A stretch of 64,000 nt of DNA, taken from positions 3,051,001 through 3,115,000 of the forward strand of contig NZ_LGTC01000001.1 of assembly GCF_001262605.1 (NCBI RefSeq), written 5' to 3'. Under the pieces are notes generated by a model. The model made no database searches, was not told the DNA's origin, and saw only the letters and a list, made by a program, of their open reading frames with translations. Positions 8,872-18,418 of this stretch are shown here, in pieces. Position numbers and translations under genes: made by a program. The DNA is from Pseudobacteroides cellulosolvens ATCC 35603 = DSM 2933. GTDB lineage: Bacteria; Bacillota; Clostridia; Acetivibrionales; DSM-2933. Position 1 is the stretch's first letter. Every line of letters starts with the position of its first letter.

Positions 8872-9426
8872 CTACTGTTCCATTTGCTTTCCTAAGAACC
8901 CTGAAGCGGATTGTGCAAGCTTTGCTTCAACCTCTCCCATTCTTGTATTAGGATCCATAGATAAAAGAATAACTGCTCCTATAGGGTCTCCTTCTGATAT
9001 AATAGGCGATACAACCTGTGCTGTATATCTTCTATCACCCGGTTCATCAGCTACAATATTGATGGTCTTTTCATCAGGTGACTTAACAAGGAATACTGAC
9101 TTTTCCTCTATAACCTTTTCTATATCCGGGCTCAGCTGCTTTTCAAGAAAATCCCTTTTTGCAGCTCCAGATACCGCTATTATTGCATCTCTATCAGCTA
9201 TACATGTAATATGACCGATTGTCTTATGAAGGGTCTCGGCATATTGAGCAGCAAATTCTCCCAATTCCCCAATCGGAGAATATTTTTTCAGGATTACTTC
9301 GCCTTCTTTATCAGTAAATATCTCAAGAGGATCCCCTTCTCTTATTCTCAATGTTCTTCTTATTTCCTTTGGTATTACAACTCTTCCAAGATCATCTATC
9401 CTTCTTACTATTCCAGTTGCCCTCAA
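8872..9426 (-). CDS. spoVT: Stage V sporulation protein T
   Basis: A 184-residue transcription regulator. The N-terminal AbrB swapped-hairpin DNA-binding domain (1-50) reads RATGIVRRIDDLGRVVIPKE and IREGDPLEIF. The C-terminal GAF-like domain (about 56-178) is followed by a tail ending FLGKQMEQ. Length and sequence match SpoVT, which tunes sigma-G genes in the forespore. It begins at a TTG (9426) preceded by TAGGAGGTAATAATT; no ATG fits. A sigma-G-like promoter is visible upstream. Confidence 0.95.
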   Translation of the reverse strand: MRATGIVRRIDDLGRVVIPKEIRRTLRIREGDPLEIFTDKEGEVILKKYSPIGELGEFAAQYAETLHKTIGHITCIADRDAIIAVSGAAKRDFLEKQLSPDIEKVIEEKSVFLVKSPDEKTINIVADEPGDRRYTAQVVSPIISEGDPIGAVILLSMDPNTRMGEVEAKLAQSASGFLGKQMEQ

Positions 9427-9465
9427 AATTATTACCTCCTATTAATTAGATTTTCAGTACAATTT

Positions 9466-9496
9466 TATTATTGATAATTTATTGGAGTTTTATACA
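9466..9496 (-). promoter_or_regulatory. Putative sigma-G promoter of spoVT
   Basis: On the minus strand TGTATA, a 17-nt spacer, then CAATAATA, ending 40 nt before the spoVT start. This resembles the sigma-G consensus TGMATA-N17/18-CATAMTA. Known Bacillus spoVT is sigma-G dependent, which supports the reading. Confidence 0.45.
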
Positions 9497-9614
9497 TTTT
9501 CGGTTGATTTGTGAAAAGGTATTATTACGATAGATTCCTGGAGATTAATTACCTAAGAAACCTTTATGTTACTGTGAAAAATCGCAGTGCAAAACCATAA
9601 CTTCCTAAACAATA

Positions 9615-9645
9615 AGAAAAACCGAAAGCCTTAAGCTATCGGTTA
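9615..9645 (-). terminator. Terminator after the prsA-like gene
   Basis: AACCGAAAGC and GCTATCGGTT pair over 9 of 10 positions with a 5-nt loop, and TTTTTC follows on the minus strand. It separates the mfd-prsA transcript from spoVT. Confidence 0.75.
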
Positions 9646-9715
9646 TAGGTAAAAATTTTATTTTTAAAATTAATTTTAAATTTATTCTAATATTATCAAT
9701 ATAGTTCTATAACAA

Positions 9716-10762
9716 TCAATATAGTTTTATGTTATTTAATACTCTCTTATTAACATTCATCTTGTACTGGTCGTCCTTCACCCATCCTTCAAGCTTCTTA
9801 TTCACTTCATCCAATTGATATGTTCTCTTCAAACTATCCTTTAATTCGTCAAATTTAGGCCTTTTTATCACATAATAGCCACTAGTGGTTGTTACAAGAC
9901 CAATGTCACCTTCCTTGGCATCAAACACCCATTCCAAATATTCTTTTGGCATTTTTTCATTTTTGCTGACAGTAAACTCCCCGCCATTTTGCTTGGCACC
10001 CTTATCATCGGTATATTGGGTTACAAGACTGCCAAAATCTGCCCCAGATCTTGCTTTTGACAATACTTCCTTTGCAAGATTCGTCTTTTCCTGTAGTTTA
10101 TCATTTGGAAGGGGCTTTCCTGCTGAATCAATTGTCTCAAGGAACACTTCCCATACAGTTACTTTCCCCTCTTTATTCATTGCCTCAGCATATTTCTTTT
10201 GCAATTCTGAATCGGTTATTCTTATATTATCCGCTTCAACGCTTGCATATTTCCCAAAAGCCAACATATAATTCTTATAAATAGACTCATATTCACTAAG
10301 GCTTATCCAATATTTCTTTTTTACATTCTTTTCAGCCAGAGCCTTGTCTCCATCGCCCTCTGATTGCACTATATTGTCCATTGTCTCTTTGGACTTTTGA
10401 AGGTCTGCACTGTCCAAAGTTAAATTGTTTTCTTGTGCTTTCATAAGCATAATTTTAAACTTCTGTACCTCTTTCAACGCATCATTCTTTGCTGTAACCT
10501 CTGTTGCTTCGCCATTTTGGACTTTTTTCCAAAAACTCTTTTTTACATCATCAGGCTGATAATCCACTCCAGCCTTTGTCTCATAATCATTTTTAATTAT
10601 CCTGAGAAAAAACTTGTACTCTGCAGTTGTTATTTTTTCACCGGCCATTGTTGCTATGTAGCTATTTGAACTCTCATAAACCTGATATATAATTGTTCCT
10701 CCAATAACCAGGGCAAGTACTAAAAATACTGCAATAATAACCGTTTTGGTATTACTTTTCAT
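9716..10762 (-). CDS. PrsA/SurA-like membrane-anchored peptidyl-prolyl isomerase
   Basis: A 348-residue extracytoplasmic foldase with one N-terminal TM anchor (about 8-27) and no lipobox Cys. A SurA-N-like helical region follows (about 35-190), then a parvulin/rotamase domain (about 200-305) with KVTVWEVFLETID, ARSGADFGSLVTQYTDDKGAKQNGG and GLVTTTSGYYVIKR. It assists folding of secreted proteins. The ATG at 10762 has a GAGGAGA site. It sits 90 bp after mfd, between mfd and spoVT, a clostridial arrangement. Confidence 0.85.
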   Translation of the reverse strand: MKSNTKTVIIAVFLVLALVIGGTIIYQVYESSNSYIATMAGEKITTAEYKFFLRIIKNDYETKAGVDYQPDDVKKSFWKKVQNGEATEVTAKNDALKEVQKFKIMLMKAQENNLTLDSADLQKSKETMDNIVQSEGDGDKALAEKNVKKKYWISLSEYESIYKNYMLAFGKYASVEADNIRITDSELQKKYAEAMNKEGKVTVWEVFLETIDSAGKPLPNDKLQEKTNLAKEVLSKARSGADFGSLVTQYTDDKGAKQNGGEFTVSKNEKMPKEYLEWVFDAKEGDIGLVTTTSGYYVIKRPKFDELKDSLKRTYQLDEVNKKLEGWVKDDQYKMNVNKRVLNNIKLY

Positions 10763-10852
10763 TTTAATTTTCTCCTCTGCGAAAGTTTGCCGGCATTTTC
10801 TCCCTTTAAGGAATAATTATAAGAACATGCCTAATATCAATATTATAATAGA

Positions 10853-13800
10853 TTATTTCCCATCCTGCAAATCTTTAATGTTCATTAATAGGGTTTTAAT
10901 ATTCTCCAGTATTTCCTCTCCTTTTAATCCTTTAATAAGAAGCGTCAAGTAGGGCTTGCTGCTTGCATTAAACATAATCTTCCTTCTAAAATTATCCATG
11001 AGCTTGTTTATGATTGATAAGTCCATAAAGGAATCATTAATATACTGGAAAATTACCGATTCATTTTTTTGTGTAATCGAAGAAAATCCACATACCCTGG
11101 CAAGGAATTTTATATGTGCAATCTTTAGAAGGTTGCTTACATACTTTGGTATATTTCCATACCTGTCTATCAGCTCATCTTCAATTTCTGTTATATCCTC
11201 TTGGCTTGCTATAGATGCAATTTTTTTGTACATGTCAATTTTCTGATTTTCTATATCAATATAAGCATTGTCTATGTATGCACTAATATTAATGTCAATT
11301 GTTATCTCCTGATTGCTGATATCAGGGCTCTCACCTTTCAGCTCCATTACAGCCTCATCCAAAAGCCTGCAATACATGTCATAACCTACAGATTCCATTT
11401 GACCGCTTTGCTGTGCCCCTAAAAGGTTTCCTGCACCCCTTAATTCAAGGTCTCTCATTGCAATTTTAAAACCTGACCCTAGATCGGTAAACTCCCTTAT
11501 GGCACGAAGTCTCTTTTCAGCAATTTCCGATAGCGTCTTGTCTTTCTTGTATGTGATATATGCGTATGCGAGCCTGTTTGATCTTCCAACCCTGCCCCTT
11601 AACTGATATAGCTGAGCAAGGCCCATTCTATCGGCATCTTCGATAATTATTGTATTGACATTAGGCATATCAAGACCCGATTCGATTATTGTAGTACAAA
11701 CAAGCATGTCATAATTTCCATTTATAAAATCATATATAATATCCTCAAGTTCCTTCTCATCCATCTGTCCATGCCCAACAGCTATTCTCGCATCTGGCAC
11801 CAATGCCTGCAGCTCTGCAGCCTTTTTTAAAATTGAACCTACTCTGTTATATAGATAAAATATCTGTCCCGACCTTGATATTTCACGTCTGATGGCATCC
11901 CTTATTATTTCCGGGTTGTATTCCATTACAAAGGTTTCCACCGGTTGTCTTTCTTCAGGAGGGTCCTCAATTACACTGATATCCCTTATTCCTACAAGTG
12001 ACATGTTAAGTGTCCTTGGTATGGGTGTTGCAGTCAATGTCAACACATCAATATTAGGTGTAATGTTCTTGATTTTCTCCTTATGTGCCACTCCAAATCG
12101 CTGCTCTTCATCTATCACAAGCAAACCCAAATTTTTAAAATGCAGATCCTTCTGCAAAAGCCTGTGGGTTCCTACAAGCACATCAATAGTACCATCCTTC
12201 ACATTCTTTAATATCTTTTTCTGATCTGCCTGTTTTCTAAAACGGCTTATAACATCGACAGTTACAGGGAAATCCTTCATCCTCTCGGCAAAATTATTAT
12301 AGTGCTGCTGTGCAAGAATAGTAGTAGGAACCAGATATGCAACCTGTTTACCATCCATAACCGCCTTGAATATAGCCCTTATAGCCACCTCTGTCTTTCC
12401 ATATCCTACATCGCCGCACAAAAGCCTATCCATAGGCTTTTCCATCTCCATATCCTGTTTTACTTCTTCAATACATTTTAATTGGTCGTCAGTCTCTTCG
12501 TATGGAAAGGAGTCTTCAAACTGTTTTTGCCATACTGTATCTTTAGAAAACGCATATCCCCTGGTAGCCTGCCTCTTTGCATATAACTTGACAAGCTCCT
12601 CAGCAATCTCCTTTAAAGATTCCTTAACCCGGCTTTTTGTTTTAGCCCAATCGGTTCCATTAAGCTTATGAAGCTTTGGTTCCTTTCCCTCAGACCCTAT
12701 GTACTTCTGTATCAAATCAAGCTGATTTGTAGGAATATACAAAAAGTCACTATCATGATACCTTATTTTCAGATAATCCCTTCTTACAGTATCAACATTA
12801 AGCTGTTGAATACCTACATACTGGCCAATACCATGACTTTGATGCACTACAAAATCGCCAACATTTAATTCGGTAAATATATTTATTTTGCTGCCCTTAT
12901 TTTTCCCTGAAGCTTTTCTATGCTTCCTCTCTTTCCCAAATACCTCCTTGTCGCTCACTACAACAAAACCCAATTTAGGGTATTCAAATCCGTTATTTAG
13001 GCTTCCCGGAGTCAACACTACCTGTCCCGGTAATATTTCATCAGGATGGGATTCCCTAAATACCGCCTCAACACCTTCAGCTTCCAAAGTATCTTTTAGT
13101 TTTTCGCCCTTCACCCTAGTGCCGGTAAATACAAGTATCCTGTGCTTTCGTTCCTTCCAGTTCCTTAAATCGTTTATAAGAAAATCCATACGATTCAAAT
13201 AGGACCCTGTAGCCTTAGAAGCTATATCAAACCTTTCAGCATTATAAATATTGCTGCTGACCGTTATAAAAGTATTCATACTAACTGTAATGCTTTTTAG
13301 TAAGCCCCTTACAATGTCCTCATAATCAAATTTCACATTAAAACTTCCCGGAAGAAGCCTTCCTTTTTCCATTAATCCATTGCAGGATTCCTGCCATTCA
13401 AAAACAATATTTTCTATCCTATTCTTTAGTTTCCCGCTTTCATCGGCAAACACCAGACAATTATCGGTGTAATCCACTAGAGTTGATGGCTCATCAATGA
13501 TATAGCTTATATATCTGTCAATTCCCTCAAAATAATAATTATCTCGAAGCTTGCAAATATCATTGGTAATATTTTCTCGGATTAAGGCTTTGTATTCTTT
13601 GCCTGCCTTCTTCAAAACCTCGTTCATATCATTCTCAATTCTGCTTACAATTGCTTCCCTTTTATCCTCATTATAAATTACTTCTCTTGCAGGAATTATT
13701 TTAATACCCTTTAATTGTTCTACAGATCGCTGCGAATCAGGATCAAATTCCCTTATGGAATCGATTTCATCGTCAAAAAGCTCAATACGTACTGCCAGAT

Positions 13801-14359
13801 TATAATCCACGGAGAAAATGTCAATTATTCCGCCTCTAACAGCAAACTGGCCCTTGTTCTCGACAACCGCAACCCTTTCATAACCCATAGCAACAAGCTT
13901 CTTTTGTATCGATAAAAGATCTATCCTATTTCCTACCTCAAATTCCAATATGTTTTCAGTAAATAAGCGAGGCGGAATAAGCTTATGCAATAAGGAATCT
14001 ATTGAAACCACAATAAGCCTGTATTCACCCTCAATAATACGCTTTAGAATCTCAAGCCTTTTAAAAACATTATCTCTGCTTTTAGCCTCAACGTCATGCA
14101 AGGTAATTTCCTTAAAAGGGAAATATAATACTTCCTCTCCCAAGAACAGATAAAAATCTTCATATATCTTTCTAGCTTCAAACTCGTCAAATGCGATATA
14201 AACACCTTTTTTATCTGTATGCTGACATATTGAGTATGCTACATGAGCTTTCTGGGAATTTGCCAATCCTGTTATGACTACAGACCGGTTTTTACTTATG
14301 GAATCAATTATTCCGTTATATTCACTCAGCTCCAAAAGTGGTTTAACTAAAAAATTCAT
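10853..14359 (-). CDS. mfd: Transcription-repair coupling factor Mfd
   Basis: A 1168-residue DNA translocase that releases RNA polymerase stalled at lesions and recruits UvrA. Present are the UvrB-like N-terminus, the CarD-like RNAP-interaction domain (FVVHQSHGIGQYVGIQQL), Walker A (GDVGYGKTEVAIRA), the DEEQ box (VIDEEQRFGVAHKE), TATPIPRTL, and motif VI (QLRGRVGRSNRLAYAY), followed by the TRCF C-terminal domain. The length is usual. It starts at the ATG 14359 (AAGGCGG site), 19 bp after pth. Confidence 0.97.
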   Translation of the reverse strand: MNFLVKPLLELSEYNGIIDSISKNRSVVITGLANSQKAHVAYSICQHTDKKGVYIAFDEFEARKIYEDFYLFLGEEVLYFPFKEITLHDVEAKSRDNVFKRLEILKRIIEGEYRLIVVSIDSLLHKLIPPRLFTENILEFEVGNRIDLLSIQKKLVAMGYERVAVVENKGQFAVRGGIIDIFSVDYNLAVRIELFDDEIDSIREFDPDSQRSVEQLKGIKIIPAREVIYNEDKREAIVSRIENDMNEVLKKAGKEYKALIRENITNDICKLRDNYYFEGIDRYISYIIDEPSTLVDYTDNCLVFADESGKLKNRIENIVFEWQESCNGLMEKGRLLPGSFNVKFDYEDIVRGLLKSITVSMNTFITVSSNIYNAERFDIASKATGSYLNRMDFLINDLRNWKERKHRILVFTGTRVKGEKLKDTLEAEGVEAVFRESHPDEILPGQVVLTPGSLNNGFEYPKLGFVVVSDKEVFGKERKHRKASGKNKGSKINIFTELNVGDFVVHQSHGIGQYVGIQQLNVDTVRRDYLKIRYHDSDFLYIPTNQLDLIQKYIGSEGKEPKLHKLNGTDWAKTKSRVKESLKEIAEELVKLYAKRQATRGYAFSKDTVWQKQFEDSFPYEETDDQLKCIEEVKQDMEMEKPMDRLLCGDVGYGKTEVAIRAIFKAVMDGKQVAYLVPTTILAQQHYNNFAERMKDFPVTVDVISRFRKQADQKKILKNVKDGTIDVLVGTHRLLQKDLHFKNLGLLVIDEEQRFGVAHKEKIKNITPNIDVLTLTATPIPRTLNMSLVGIRDISVIEDPPEERQPVETFVMEYNPEIIRDAIRREISRSGQIFYLYNRVGSILKKAAELQALVPDARIAVGHGQMDEKELEDIIYDFINGNYDMLVCTTIIESGLDMPNVNTIIIEDADRMGLAQLYQLRGRVGRSNRLAYAYITYKKDKTLSEIAEKRLRAIREFTDLGSGFKIAMRDLELRGAGNLLGAQQSGQMESVGYDMYCRLLDEAVMELKGESPDISNQEITIDINISAYIDNAYIDIENQKIDMYKKIASIASQEDITEIEDELIDRYGNIPKYVSNLLKIAHIKFLARVCGFSSITQKNESVIFQYINDSFMDLSIINKLMDNFRRKIMFNASSKPYLTLLIKGLKGEEILENIKTLLMNIKDLQDGK

Positions 14360-14378
14360 GAATATTTTTCCGCCTTCT

Positions 14379-14948
14379 TTACTTGTTAAATTTATTCATG
14401 GCTGTATCAACACCCGACTTCAATATTGTTGAAGCAGCTTCTACTGCATTTTTTATACTATCATTAACAGCTGTTCTTTCATTTGGGGTGAATTTGCTTA
14501 ATACATAATCAGCCAGATTCCATCCCTCCGGTGGTCTGCCTATACCAATCCTGACTCTTGGAAACTCATCCGATTGAATCTGGTACAAAATATTTCTCAT
14601 ACCGTTATGAGTCCCTGCACTTCCCTTAGGTCTTACTCTTATTTTACCCAGCTCTAAATCTATATCATCAAACATTATTATTATATTACCTATAGGTATT
14701 TTATACCATTCTATTATTTCCCTTATACTTTCTCCGCTTAAATTCATAAATGTCTGGGGCTTCACCAATATAACCCTCTGGCCTTCTATGCTTCCTTCAC
14801 CTATCAATGCCTTAAACTTGACTTTTGTTATGCTTATATTATTTAGATGGGCCATTAAGTCGATGGCATCAAACCCAACATTGTGTCTGGTATTATTATA
14901 TTTATTTCCCGGATTACCGAGCCCTGCTATTATATATGTCGTATCCAT
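14379..14948 (-). CDS. pth: Peptidyl-tRNA hydrolase
   Basis: A 189-residue Pth that cleaves peptidyl-tRNA released from ribosomes. Signature residues: IIAGLGNPGNKYNNTRHNVGF with the catalytic His in TRHN, KPQTFMNLSG, DDIDLELGKIRVRPKGSAG and HNGMRNI. I use the ATG at 14948 (CTGAGGTG site) rather than the upstream frame start at 14990, which would add 14 residues not seen in the family. It is the conserved prs-pth-mfd neighbour (spoVC in Bacillus). Confidence 0.95.
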   Translation of the reverse strand: MDTTYIIAGLGNPGNKYNNTRHNVGFDAIDLMAHLNNISITKVKFKALIGEGSIEGQRVILVKPQTFMNLSGESIREIIEWYKIPIGNIIIMFDDIDLELGKIRVRPKGSAGTHNGMRNILYQIQSDEFPRVRIGIGRPPEGWNLADYVLSKFTPNERTAVNDSIKNAVEAASTILKSGVDTAMNKFNK

Positions 14949-15076
14949 TTTACACCTCAGTTTATTGCTTTTTTGTATATTAGTATACACTATAATTTCC
15001 TATACATCAAAAAACCGATAAAGGCATCAACCCTTAACGGTGTTCTTCTCATATACTTTAGTCATTCCTCATTTTA

Positions 15077-15175
15077 GGCATGTTGAAAATATAACTTCCC
15101 GTATAATTTCGCTTTCATGTTAACTTAACCCGTGAACACACGCTCAAAACGGGAAGTGATATTCCAATCATGCCG
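15077..15175 (-). repeat. Family A palindromic repeat, copy A3
   Basis: 99 bp; on the minus strand it aligns end to end with A1. Stem changes are compensated: GGCATG/CATGCC here for GGAATG/CATTCC in A1, and CTTCCCGT/ACGGGAAG for CTTCCAAT/ATTGGAAG. The core TTAAGTTAACA and the flanking GAGCG and AAGCGAA are kept. It lies between prs and pth. Confidence 0.75.
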
Positions 15176-15181
15176 CAAGTA

Positions 15182-16141
15182 TTATTGCTGTGTGAATAAA
15201 GTACTTATGGAAATATCTCCATAAATTCTTTCAATAGCTTCGGCAAAAATCTCAGCTACGGAAATTACCTTAATCTTGTCCAATCTTTTTTCAGGCGGAA
15301 GTGGTATGGTATTTAAAATAACCAGCTCCTTTATTGGAGATTTTTCAATTCTCTCAATGGCAGGTCCTGATAATACAGCATGAGTACAGCATGCATATAC
15401 TTCCTTTGCACCCATATCCAAAAGTGCCTGTATACCATTTACCATAGTTCCCGCAGTATCTATAAGGTCATCCACCAAAACAAGTGTCTTTCCTTTAACA
15501 TCACCTATGACATTCATAATTTCACATACATTTGCCTTAGGCCTTCTTTTGTCAACTATAGCAATTGGTGCATCAATCCTCTCTGCAAACTTTCTTGACC
15601 TGCCAACACTTCCCACATCAGGAGAAACAACAACAACATCATCTCTTCCAGCAAATTTCTCCTTAAAATATTCAGCTATTAAAGGTACTCCCAACAAGTG
15701 GTCAACAGGAATATCAAAGAAGCCTTGAAGCTGCGGTGCATGAAGATCCATGGTCAATACCCTGTCTGCTCCGGCAACTGTCATAAGGTTGGCCATAAGC
15801 TTTGCAGAAATCGGATCTCTTGCTTTAGCTTTTCTATCCTGTCTTGCATATCCGAAATAAGGCATAACTGCGGTTATTCTACCTGCCGAAGCCCTTTTTA
15901 AAGCATCTATCATAACCAACAGCTCTATCAAATTGTCATTAACAGGATGACATGTGGATTGTACTATAAATACATCCGAACCTCTTACAACCTCATCAAT
16001 ATTTATGGCAGTTTCACCATCGCTGAACTTTCCTACATGAGCTGCACCTAAAGGTAAACCTATCTTCTCTGCTATTTCCTTAGCAAGCTCATAATTGGAA
16101 CTCCCAGTGAATATTTTTATATCCTTTCCATGCAAATTCAT
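15182..16141 (-). CDS. prs: Ribose-phosphate pyrophosphokinase
   Basis: A 319-residue PRPP synthetase, which makes PRPP from ribose 5-phosphate and ATP for purine, pyrimidine, His and Trp synthesis. Motifs: [12 protein letters not shown], the ATP loop [15 protein letters not shown], the divalent-metal site [21 protein letters not shown] and the PRPP loop [14 protein letters not shown]. It starts at the ATG 16141 (AAAGGGG site). It follows glmU by 87 bp, as in the conserved spoVG-glmU-prs cluster. Confidence 0.97.
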   Translation of the reverse strand: MNLHGKDIKIFTGSSNYELAKEIAEKIGLPLGAAHVGKFSDGETAINIDEVVRGSDVFIVQSTCHPVNDNLIELLVMIDALKRASAGRITAVMPYFGYARQDRKAKARDPISAKLMANLMTVAGADRVLTMDLHAPQLQGFFDIPVDHLLGVPLIAEYFKEKFAGRDDVVVVSPDVGSVGRSRKFAERIDAPIAIVDKRRPKANVCEIMNVIGDVKGKTLVLVDDLIDTAGTMVNGIQALLDMGAKEVYACCTHAVLSGPAIERIEKSPIKELVILNTIPLPPEKRLDKIKVISVAEIFAEAIERIYGDISISTLFTQQ

Positions 16142-16228
16142 TACTTTTCCCCTTTCAAACAACACATAAATTATCAAAAATCTAAAATTATAAATAAATT
16201 TATATAAAACACTTAAGAAATAAAGTGT

Positions 16229-17614
16229 CTATTTTTTCTTAACCCTTTGCATACCTTTTTTTGTTACCCATCCTTCTTTGTTCACCTGCCTGCTTCTGGC
16301 AATTGCCAGGGAATTCTCGGGCACCTCTTCGGTAATAGTTGAACCGGCTGCTACATAGGCATTATCTTTAACAGTGACAGGTGAAATGAGATTTACGTTG
16401 CATCCTACAAATGCATTATCCCCAATTACAGTCTTGTTCTTATTTTTGCCGTCATAATTCACAACAACTACACCACATCCTAGATTTACATTGCTTCCAA
16501 CCTCTGCATCTCCAATATAGGTAAGGTGTGAAACCTTTGTATCATCACCTATGATAGATTTCTTAACCTCAACAAAATCTCCTATTTTTACGTTATTTCC
16601 AATTTTGCTTCCAGGTCTTAAGTAAGCAAAAGGACCTATATGTGTGTTGTCCCCAACAGTACTTTCAATTATTACAGAATTGTTAATTTCTGTACCATTA
16701 CCTATGGTTGAACGAACAATTCTGCTGTTGGGTCCAATTATAGAGTCCTCTCCAATTATACTGCCTGCTTCAATATATGAGCCCGGATAAATCACTGTAT
16801 CCATTCCTATTTTAACACTATGATCTATACATGTGGACTTTGGATCTATTAGTGTAACACCAGCTTTCATATGCATTTCAAGAATCCTGCTTCTAATTAT
16901 TTCACCAGCTCTTGAAAGTTGTACCCTGTCATTTATACCTAATATTTCGTCGGGATCAGATATTTTTACAGCACCGACCTTTCCGCCTTTTCCCAAAATG
17001 ATTTCAAGAGTATCCGTCAGGTAATATTCACCTTGCACATTATTATTGTTTAATTCCTTTAAGCTTCTTATAAGCTCCTTAATATTAAAACAATATATAC
17101 CTGAATTTATTTCTTTTATACACTTTTCTTCAACACTTGCGTCTTTATCCTCAACAATTTTCAAAACATTGTTATTTTCATCGCGAACTATCCTGCCATA
17201 ACCGGCAGGGTTTTCAAAATCTGCTGTTATTACTGTAGCACTATATTTGTTTTCTATATGATATTTAATGGTTTTTTCAATTGTATCACTGGTAATGAGA
17301 GGTGTATCACCACAAAGGATTATTACATGTCCCTCTTTGCCTTCGAGATATTCTCCAGCCTGCATAACAGCATGACCTGTACCTAGCTGCTTTTCCTGAA
17401 CCGCGTAGGAAACACGTTCCTTCAAGCATTCCCTTACCTGATCCTGTCTATGTCCTACTACAATAACACTTTCTTTTATTCCGCAACTGCCTGCTGCATC
17501 TACAACCCATTCTACAAGAGTTTTTCCGCATATCTTATGTACTACCTTGGAATTCTTGGATTTCATCCTTTTTCCTTCACCTGCAGCAAGTACAACTGCC
17601 ATTATATAATCCAT
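16229..17614 (-). CDS. glmU: Bifunctional UDP-GlcNAc pyrophosphorylase / GlcN-1-P acetyltransferase
   Basis: A 461-residue enzyme making UDP-GlcNAc, the precursor of peptidoglycan. The N-terminal uridyltransferase domain has VVLAAGEGKRMKSKNSKVVH, QLGTGHAVMQA and LCGDTPLI. The C-terminal left-handed beta-helix acetyltransferase has IGDFVEVKKS, HLTYIGDAEVG and NLGCGVVVVNYDGKNKN. It starts at the ATG 17614 (AAGGGG site). It lies 267 bp downstream of spoVG; a palindromic segment and the spoVG terminator lie between. Confidence 0.97.
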   Translation of the reverse strand: MDYIMAVVLAAGEGKRMKSKNSKVVHKICGKTLVEWVVDAAGSCGIKESVIVVGHRQDQVRECLKERVSYAVQEKQLGTGHAVMQAGEYLEGKEGHVIILCGDTPLITSDTIEKTIKYHIENKYSATVITADFENPAGYGRIVRDENNNVLKIVEDKDASVEEKCIKEINSGIYCFNIKELIRSLKELNNNNVQGEYYLTDTLEIILGKGGKVGAVKISDPDEILGINDRVQLSRAGEIIRSRILEMHMKAGVTLIDPKSTCIDHSVKIGMDTVIYPGSYIEAGSIIGEDSIIGPNSRIVRSTIGNGTEINNSVIIESTVGDNTHIGPFAYLRPGSKIGNNVKIGDFVEVKKSIIGDDTKVSHLTYIGDAEVGSNVNLGCGVVVVNYDGKNKNKTVIGDNAFVGCNVNLISPVTVKDNAYVAAGSTITEEVPENSLAIARSRQVNKEGWVTKKGMQRVKKK

Positions 17615-17850
17615 TTAAATTAACCCCTTCCATTACAGCAATCAAAAATTAATATATAATATATGAAATGGTTTCATAATGCTAAAGGTTTATAAAAACC
17701 AAATATATTTTCTCACTTTTCTTTATATTTTTCAACGGTAATTATATTAAAAGTGCTAATAATCTTACATTTGGCAGACATAAAATAAAACCGCCGGGAT
17801 TGCTTCCCTCGCGATTTCATTTTATATCACCATAATTTCCCACAGATGAA

Positions 17851-17876
17851 AAAAGACACTTTTAAAAGTGTCTTTT
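17851..17876 (-). terminator. Terminator of spoVG
   Basis: A perfect palindrome AAAAGACACTTTT/AAAAGTGTCTTTT, 5 bp past the spoVG stop, with a T-rich exit. It implies that glmU needs its own promoter or readthrough. Confidence 0.85.
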
Positions 17877-17881
17877 ATTTA

Positions 17882-18145
17882 TTACTCATTTACTGTTGTG
17901 GTTTCATATTTTTCCAGAATAGCTGTCTGAATCTTTTCCCTAGTTACAGCATTTACTGGATGAGCGATATCTCTAAATTCGCCGTCCGGTGTCTTCCTGC
18001 TAGGCATTGCGATAAACATACCATTCTGACTTTCAATAATTTTTATATCATGTACAACAAACTCATTGTCAAAGGTCACAGATACAACTGCCTTCATCTT
18101 GCCTTCAGCATCAATTTTCCTAATGCGAACATCTGTAATCTCCAT
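17882..18145 (-). CDS. spoVG: Septation protein / RNA-binding regulator SpoVG
   Basis: An 87-residue Spo[38 protein letters not shown], the hallmark [23 protein letters not shown] and the alpha helix at the end. It binds nucleic acid and affects septation and sporulation timing. The ATG at 18145 has a GGAAGGTGG site. A sigma-H-type promoter lies 73 bp upstream. Confidence 0.97.
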   Translation of the reverse strand: MEITDVRIRKIDAEGKMKAVVSVTFDNEFVVHDIKIIESQNGMFIAMPSRKTPDGEFRDIAHPVNAVTREKIQTAILEKYETTTVNE

Positions 18146-18217
18146 TTATGCTTACCACCTTCCGTTAATATTATGGAATTATAAATTGTTTACATCCGCT
18201 TATCAGCTTATTATTTT

Positions 18218-18246
18218 ATATTCGATATAAATTTATTTTTTCCTTC
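18218..18246 (-). promoter_or_regulatory. Sigma-H promoter of spoVG
   Basis: On the minus strand GAAGGAAAA, 11 nt, then ATCGAATAT. This fits the sigma-H consensus RnAGGAwWW-N11/12-RnnGAATww at every specified position, 73 bp before the spoVG start. spoVG is the classic sigma-H gene in Bacillus, so both sequence and context agree. Confidence 0.7.
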
Positions 18247-18418
18247 TTGTTTTTAATAAATTCCTTAACCTTTTTAAATTTTTTTGATCATTTTTCGTTA
18301 TTTTGCTCATTCAATTGAATATTAATACGGAATAAATAAGATATTTCATACTAAAGTGGAACAAGATCTTTGTGTCAATATATCCCATAATTTACAATCA
18401 CATATAAAACTACAAATT

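Noticed and set aside
17782..17845. A hairpin-like stretch with a CACCATAATTTCCC arm near the spoVG terminator
   Set aside because: Only one arm resembles family B and the pairing of the rest has many mismatches, so I do not count it as a copy.
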